A DNA stretch of 8,031 bases from an uncultured Collinsella sp. (lineage in GTDB: Bacteria; Actinomycetota; Coriobacteriia; Coriobacteriales; Coriobacteriaceae): NCBI GenBank assembly GCA_900544065.1, contig UQTR01000089.1:1-8031 (forward strand), written 5' to 3'. This document shows, in pieces, positions 5,475 through 8,031 of the stretch (position 1 is the first letter of the stretch; each line of letters opens with the position of its first letter). The notes below the pieces were generated by a model, which was given only the letters and a program-made list of their open reading frames with translations, was not told where the DNA came from and made no database searches. Position numbers and translations under genes: made by a program.

Positions 5475-6908
5475 CTAATTCCAAGACTGTTGATGCTCTT
5501 CGTAGGTTTGCGAGAAGTACTCCTCGTCCTGCGTAATGTAGAAATACAGGTCATCGGAGTCGGTCGGCTCAAGCGTGGCCTTGAGTGCCTCGAGCGACGG
5601 AGAGCAGATGGGCGTGGGCGGCAGACCCTCATGCTTATAGGTGTTATACGGACTATCGCTCTGCAGGTCGTCGGCGGTAACCTCGCCACCGGTGACATAC
5701 ATCATAGTCGCATCGCTATTGAGATAGCGCAGACCGTCGAGCTTGCCGGCAAGGCGGTTGTAGAAAACCGAGGCCACATGCGCACGTTGATCGGCGTTGA
5801 GGCCCTCGCGCTCAACGATAGAGGCCAAGTTGACGATGTCGTAGTCGGACATCTCCACACCGTAGCGTTCCTTGATCTTGGCTTCGCAGCTCGCAAAGTC
5901 AAGCGACTTGTACTCGGTCTTAAACTGATCGAGCATAGCGCGAATCACGTCATCGGCCGTCGGCGAATCGCCCAGCGAATAGGTCTTGGGGAACAAGAAA
6001 CCCTCGAGCGAATCGTTGGCGGCGCCCTTAAGGAAGCTATAGTCGTCCACGTAGTTGGAGGCCTTGGCCTGGTTGAGGAAGTCTTCCTTAGAGATGCTGT
6101 CGTAGGCCTGGGCCACACGGTCGGCGACTTGATCGACCGTCAGGCCCTCAGGGATAGTCAGCGTATTGGAGCCCGCGTTGGGGCCTTCCATGAGCTGCTG
6201 AACAACCTTGGTCGCATCCATGAGTGTGGTGAACGAATAATCACCAGGCTTGAGCGACATATCGGCGTTGAGCTTTTTCACCGCCGCATAGTAATCCTTG
6301 GGATTTTCTACGATATGGTTCTCGGAGAGAATCGAAGCGATGCTGTCACCCGAGGCACCATCGGGAATCGTGATAGTAACCTGCTGGCCTGCAACGACTT
6401 TCGCACCCTCACCGCCAAAGAAGCCCTTGACGGCTGGCACGACAAAGAAAACGATCGCGACAAGCGCAAGCACGGCAACAACGCCACCGATAATCATAGG
6501 CACCGGGGAGCTTTTCTTTTGAGCACCGCGACGAGCATGCGTGTTGTAGCTCGAGCGGGTCGCCGGAGCAACGCCATGCGAACCACGAGCGTGATGCGAA
6601 TGCGATTGGGGGGCCTGCGTTCGCTGGGTAGGTGCCTGCTGCTTAAAGCGGGTGCCGCCTGCAGGCTGGGCCGTACGAGCAGTGGGCTGCTGAACCGCGT
6701 GAGAAGCCGAATGCTGAACCGAACGAGCAGAAGGCTGCTGACCCGTCCGTTGAACAGGTTGGGCCGAACGAGAGAAGGACTGCGCCGGGCGCGCGGCAGG
6801 CTGAGCTGCGCGCTGCGTCGGCTGTGCCGGACGCTGGCCAGGCTGGGCAGGGCGCGACGCCGGCTGCTGTGTACGATTCGGCTGGCGCGGATCGGAAGCC
6901 CTGGGCAT
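5475..6908 (-). CDS. mltG: Endolytic murein transglycosylase MltG (YceG-like)
   Basis: MltG is a membrane-anchored lytic transglycosylase that cuts nascent peptidoglycan strands and sets their length. Of 477 residues, about 1-135 are a cytoplasmic low-complexity region rich in Gln, Pro, Ala and Arg. One membrane helix follows at about 137-159 (MIIGGVVAVLALVAIVFFVV), then an extracytoplasmic LysM-like region and the catalytic domain. Catalytic-domain marks are EGFLFPKTY (302-310), ASIVERE (362-368) with catalytic Glu 366, VFYNRL (381-386), LNSDATMMY (396-404) and YNTYKHEGLPPTPI (421-434). The ATG at 6908 has a near-perfect GAGGAGG at 6915-6921 with a 6-nt spacer, so the long N-terminal tail is probably genuine. 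The start lies inside the ruvX reading frame. Confidence 0.95.
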   Translation of the reverse strand: MPRASDPRQPNRTQQPASRPAQPGQRPAQPTQRAAQPAARPAQSFSRSAQPVQRTGQQPSARSVQHSASHAVQQPTARTAQPAGGTRFKQQAPTQRTQAPQSHSHHARGSHGVAPATRSSYNTHARRGAQKKSSPVPMIIGGVVAVLALVAIVFFVVPAVKGFFGGEGAKVVAGQQVTITIPDGASGDSIASILSENHIVENPKDYYAAVKKLNADMSLKPGDYSFTTLMDATKVVQQLMEGPNAGSNTLTIPEGLTVDQVADRVAQAYDSISKEDFLNQAKASNYVDDYSFLKGAANDSLEGFLFPKTYSLGDSPTADDVIRAMLDQFKTEYKSLDFASCEAKIKERYGVEMSDYDIVNLASIVEREGLNADQRAHVASVFYNRLAGKLDGLRYLNSDATMMYVTGGEVTADDLQSDSPYNTYKHEGLPPTPICSPSLEALKATLEPTDSDDLYFYITQDEEYFSQTYEEHQQSWN

Positions 6909-7329
6909 GCGAACCCTCCTCGTTTTTACGATCGAGCCACGTCTGCAAAAACAGGCTGGCGGCAATCATGTCGATCTTGCCCCTCATCTGCTTTTCGTTG
7001 AGTCCCTGCTCGCGCAGGATACGCTTGGCCTCTTGCGAGGACAGACGCTCGTCCTCAAACTCCAACGGAAGATCGAGCTCGTCGGCAATCTTTTGCGCCA
7101 CAGCGGCAACGCGCTCGGCCTGAGGGCCGGGCTCACCGGCCATGGTCAGGGGACGTCCGCTTACCAGGATGTCGGGCTCATAGTCCTCAACCAGGTAGCG
7201 GAACGTCTTGGCCATACCGGTGACCTCGGCAGCCGGAAGCACCTTGACAGGCATCGCCATCTTGCCATCACGGCTCGAGACGGCGATGCCAATCCTGGTC
7301 TCCCCTATGTCCAGCGCGAGCGCAACCAC
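6643..7329 (-). CDS. ruvX: RuvX/YqgF-family RNase H-fold nuclease with overlapping C-terminal frame
   Basis: Residues 1-134 match RuvX/YqgF, an RNase H-fold protein linked to Holliday junction resolution and 16S rRNA 5' maturation. Motifs are LDIGETRIGIAVS with D7, a VSGRPLTMAGEPGPQAERV segment (56-74), FEDERLSSQEAKRIL (91-105) and KIDMIAASLFLQTWLD (118-133) with D120. These carry the expected acidic active-site residues. The family usually ends near residue 140, but this frame stays open to 228. The extra ~90 residues (Ser, Ala, Gly and Cys-rich) overlap the first 266 nt of mltG in another frame, so they are probably a shadow of the mltG repeat region that happens to lack a stop. A GTG at 7329 is the start, 17 nt after alaS, with a weak AAGAAG upstream. 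Confidence 0.88.
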   Translation of the reverse strand: MVALALDIGETRIGIAVSSRDGKMAMPVKVLPAAEVTGMAKTFRYLVEDYEPDILVSGRPLTMAGEPGPQAERVAAVAQKIADELDLPLEFEDERLSSQEAKRILREQGLNEKQMRGKIDMIAASLFLQTWLDRKNEEGSHAQGFRSAPAESYTAAGVAPCPAWPASGTADAARSSACRAPGAVLLSFGPTCSTDGSAAFCSFGSAFGFSRGSAAHCSYGPACRRHPL

Positions 7330-7346
7330 AGTGACTTCTTAGATTC

Positions 7347-7983
7347 TTAGGCGCCGAGCGCGGTCTTAGCGGCCGCGAGGGCATCGGCGATGCCGGCAGC
7401 ATTCTTGCCACCGGCCTGGGCCATGTTGGGACGACCGCCACCGCGACCGTCGACCAGACCCGCGATCTGCTTGATCACGTTACCGGCGTGGAAACCGGCC
7501 TTGACGGCGTCATCAGAGCCGGCAGCGAGCAGGGCCGGAGTGCCCTTCTCAGTCACGCTGGCGACGACACAAGCGACAGGGCCGGCGACCTTCTGATGCA
7601 CGGTATCCCATACGTTGCGCAGGTCGGCAGCCTCAAGGCCCTGGAGCTCAGCGACAACGAGCTTATAGCCGTCGAGCTCGACGGCGCCCTCGATGGCGCT
7701 GGAGATGGCGTCGGAGGAGCCACCGGTCAGAGCCTTTTTGAGCTTATTGGACGTCTCGCGCAGCTCGGCCTGCAGGTTCTCCACACGAGCGGGAACCTCA
7801 TCCACGCGGCACTTGAGCGCAGCGGCGGCGGCGTCAACGAGCGCCAGGCGGTCGGCCATGTAATCGAGAGCGCCCTTGGAGGTCACGGCCTCGATACGGC
7901 GGACATTCGAGCCCGTGGAGGATTCGGAGATGATCTTGAACAGACCGATCTCGGCGGTGTTGGCGGCATGCGTGCCACCGCAG
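7347..7983 (-). CDS. alaS: Alanine-tRNA ligase, C-terminal part (5' end missing)
   Basis: The last ~212 codons of AlaRS are present. The fragment opens at CGGTHAANTAEIGLFKI, the C-x-x-x-H zinc site of the editing domain that clears mischarged Ser- and Gly-tRNA(Ala), followed by GSNVRRIEAVTSKGA. A helical, coiled-coil-prone segment comes next (VPARVENLQAELRETSNKLKKAL), then the C-Ala/DHHA1 domain ending in GLVDGRGGGRPNMAQAGGKN. The catalytic domain lies outside the window. The gene is cut by library adapter exactly before the CGGTH cysteine, so an open frame continuing into MGSEMCIRDS is chimeric: those ten residues come from adapter. The stop is TAA at 7347-7349. Placement just before ruvX and mltG is a common arrangement in Gram-positive bacteria. 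Confidence 0.97.
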
Positions 7984-8031
7984 CTGTCTCTTATACACAT
8001 CTCCGAGCCCACGAGACCCTAAGACATCTCG
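7984..8031 (+). other. Illumina Nextera i7-side adapter and index (synthetic)
   Basis: Bases 7984-8002 are CTGTCTCTTATACACATCT, the reverse-complemented Tn5 mosaic end, and 8003-8017 read CCGAGCCCACGAGAC, the Nextera read-2 adapter. Bases 8018-8025 are CCTAAGAC, in the position of an 8-base i7 index, and 8026-8031 are ATCTCG, the start of the P7 flow-cell sequence. Genomic sequence ends at 7983. Confidence 0.98.

Noticed and set aside
5454..7001. 515-codon open frame on the plus strand, antisense to mltG
   Set aside because: Its translation has no recognisable family, its composition mirrors the mltG codons, and mltG, with all catalytic motifs, lies opposite. Long antisense frames are common at this GC content.
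40..7983. A hidden novel defence, mobile or CRISPR-like system
   Set aside because: The sequence is almost fully covered by core genes with recognisable motifs; no direct-repeat arrays, tRNA-adjacent sites, integrases or atypical islands were seen.
21..8002. Inverted 19-bp Tn5 mosaic ends flanking the window, resembling a composite transposon
   Set aside because: They are joined to Nextera read-1/read-2 adapter and index sequence, and no transposase gene is present; this is library chemistry.

Overview
The window reads as a bacterial housekeeping segment of moderately high GC. Every real gene I can support lies on the minus strand. Gene content and order (alaS-ruvX-mltG-yqeG-aroK-aroB-like, pepP-like, then efp-asp23-nusB-xseB-tlyA) together with the protein sequences suggest a Coriobacteriia actinobacterium, probably near Collinsella. 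That assignment is inferred from memory of the families and was not tested by a search.

Both ends are synthetic. Positions 1-39 are the i5 side and 7984-8031 the i7 side of an Illumina Nextera library molecule, including a partial i5 index and a complete i7 index. Natural DNA therefore runs from 40 to 7983, and the two end genes are cut by library construction, not by biology.

Read in the direction of transcription (right to left), the first block is alaS (3' part), ruvX, mltG, yqeG, aroK and a divergent aroB. It is packed like an operon: gaps run from 1 to 17 nt, aroK and aroB share an ATGA overlap, and the open ruvX frame runs 266 nt into mltG. The block joins tRNA charging, RNase H-fold RNA/DNA processing, peptidoglycan chain termination and the shikimate pathway. 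Shikimate kinase looks fully competent. The AroB homologue next to it appears to have lost its zinc ligands and its NAD-binding glycine motif, which is the most interesting biological observation here.

A 132-nt spacer (3196-3327) that can fold into a nested stem separates aroB from a pepP-like M24 metallopeptidase. That gene ends at a strong intrinsic terminator with a 32-bp perfect palindrome.

The second block has its own promoter-like -10 box at about 1963-1968 and encodes EF-P, an Asp23-family protein, NusB with a long acidic tail, the small subunit of exonuclease VII, and the first codons of a TlyA-like rRNA methyltransferase. These are translation, transcription and nucleic-acid maintenance genes spaced for co-transcription.

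I found no RNA gene, CRISPR array, prophage or genuine mobile element. Most of the window is ordinary core genome. No stretch over 300 bases lacks a gene.
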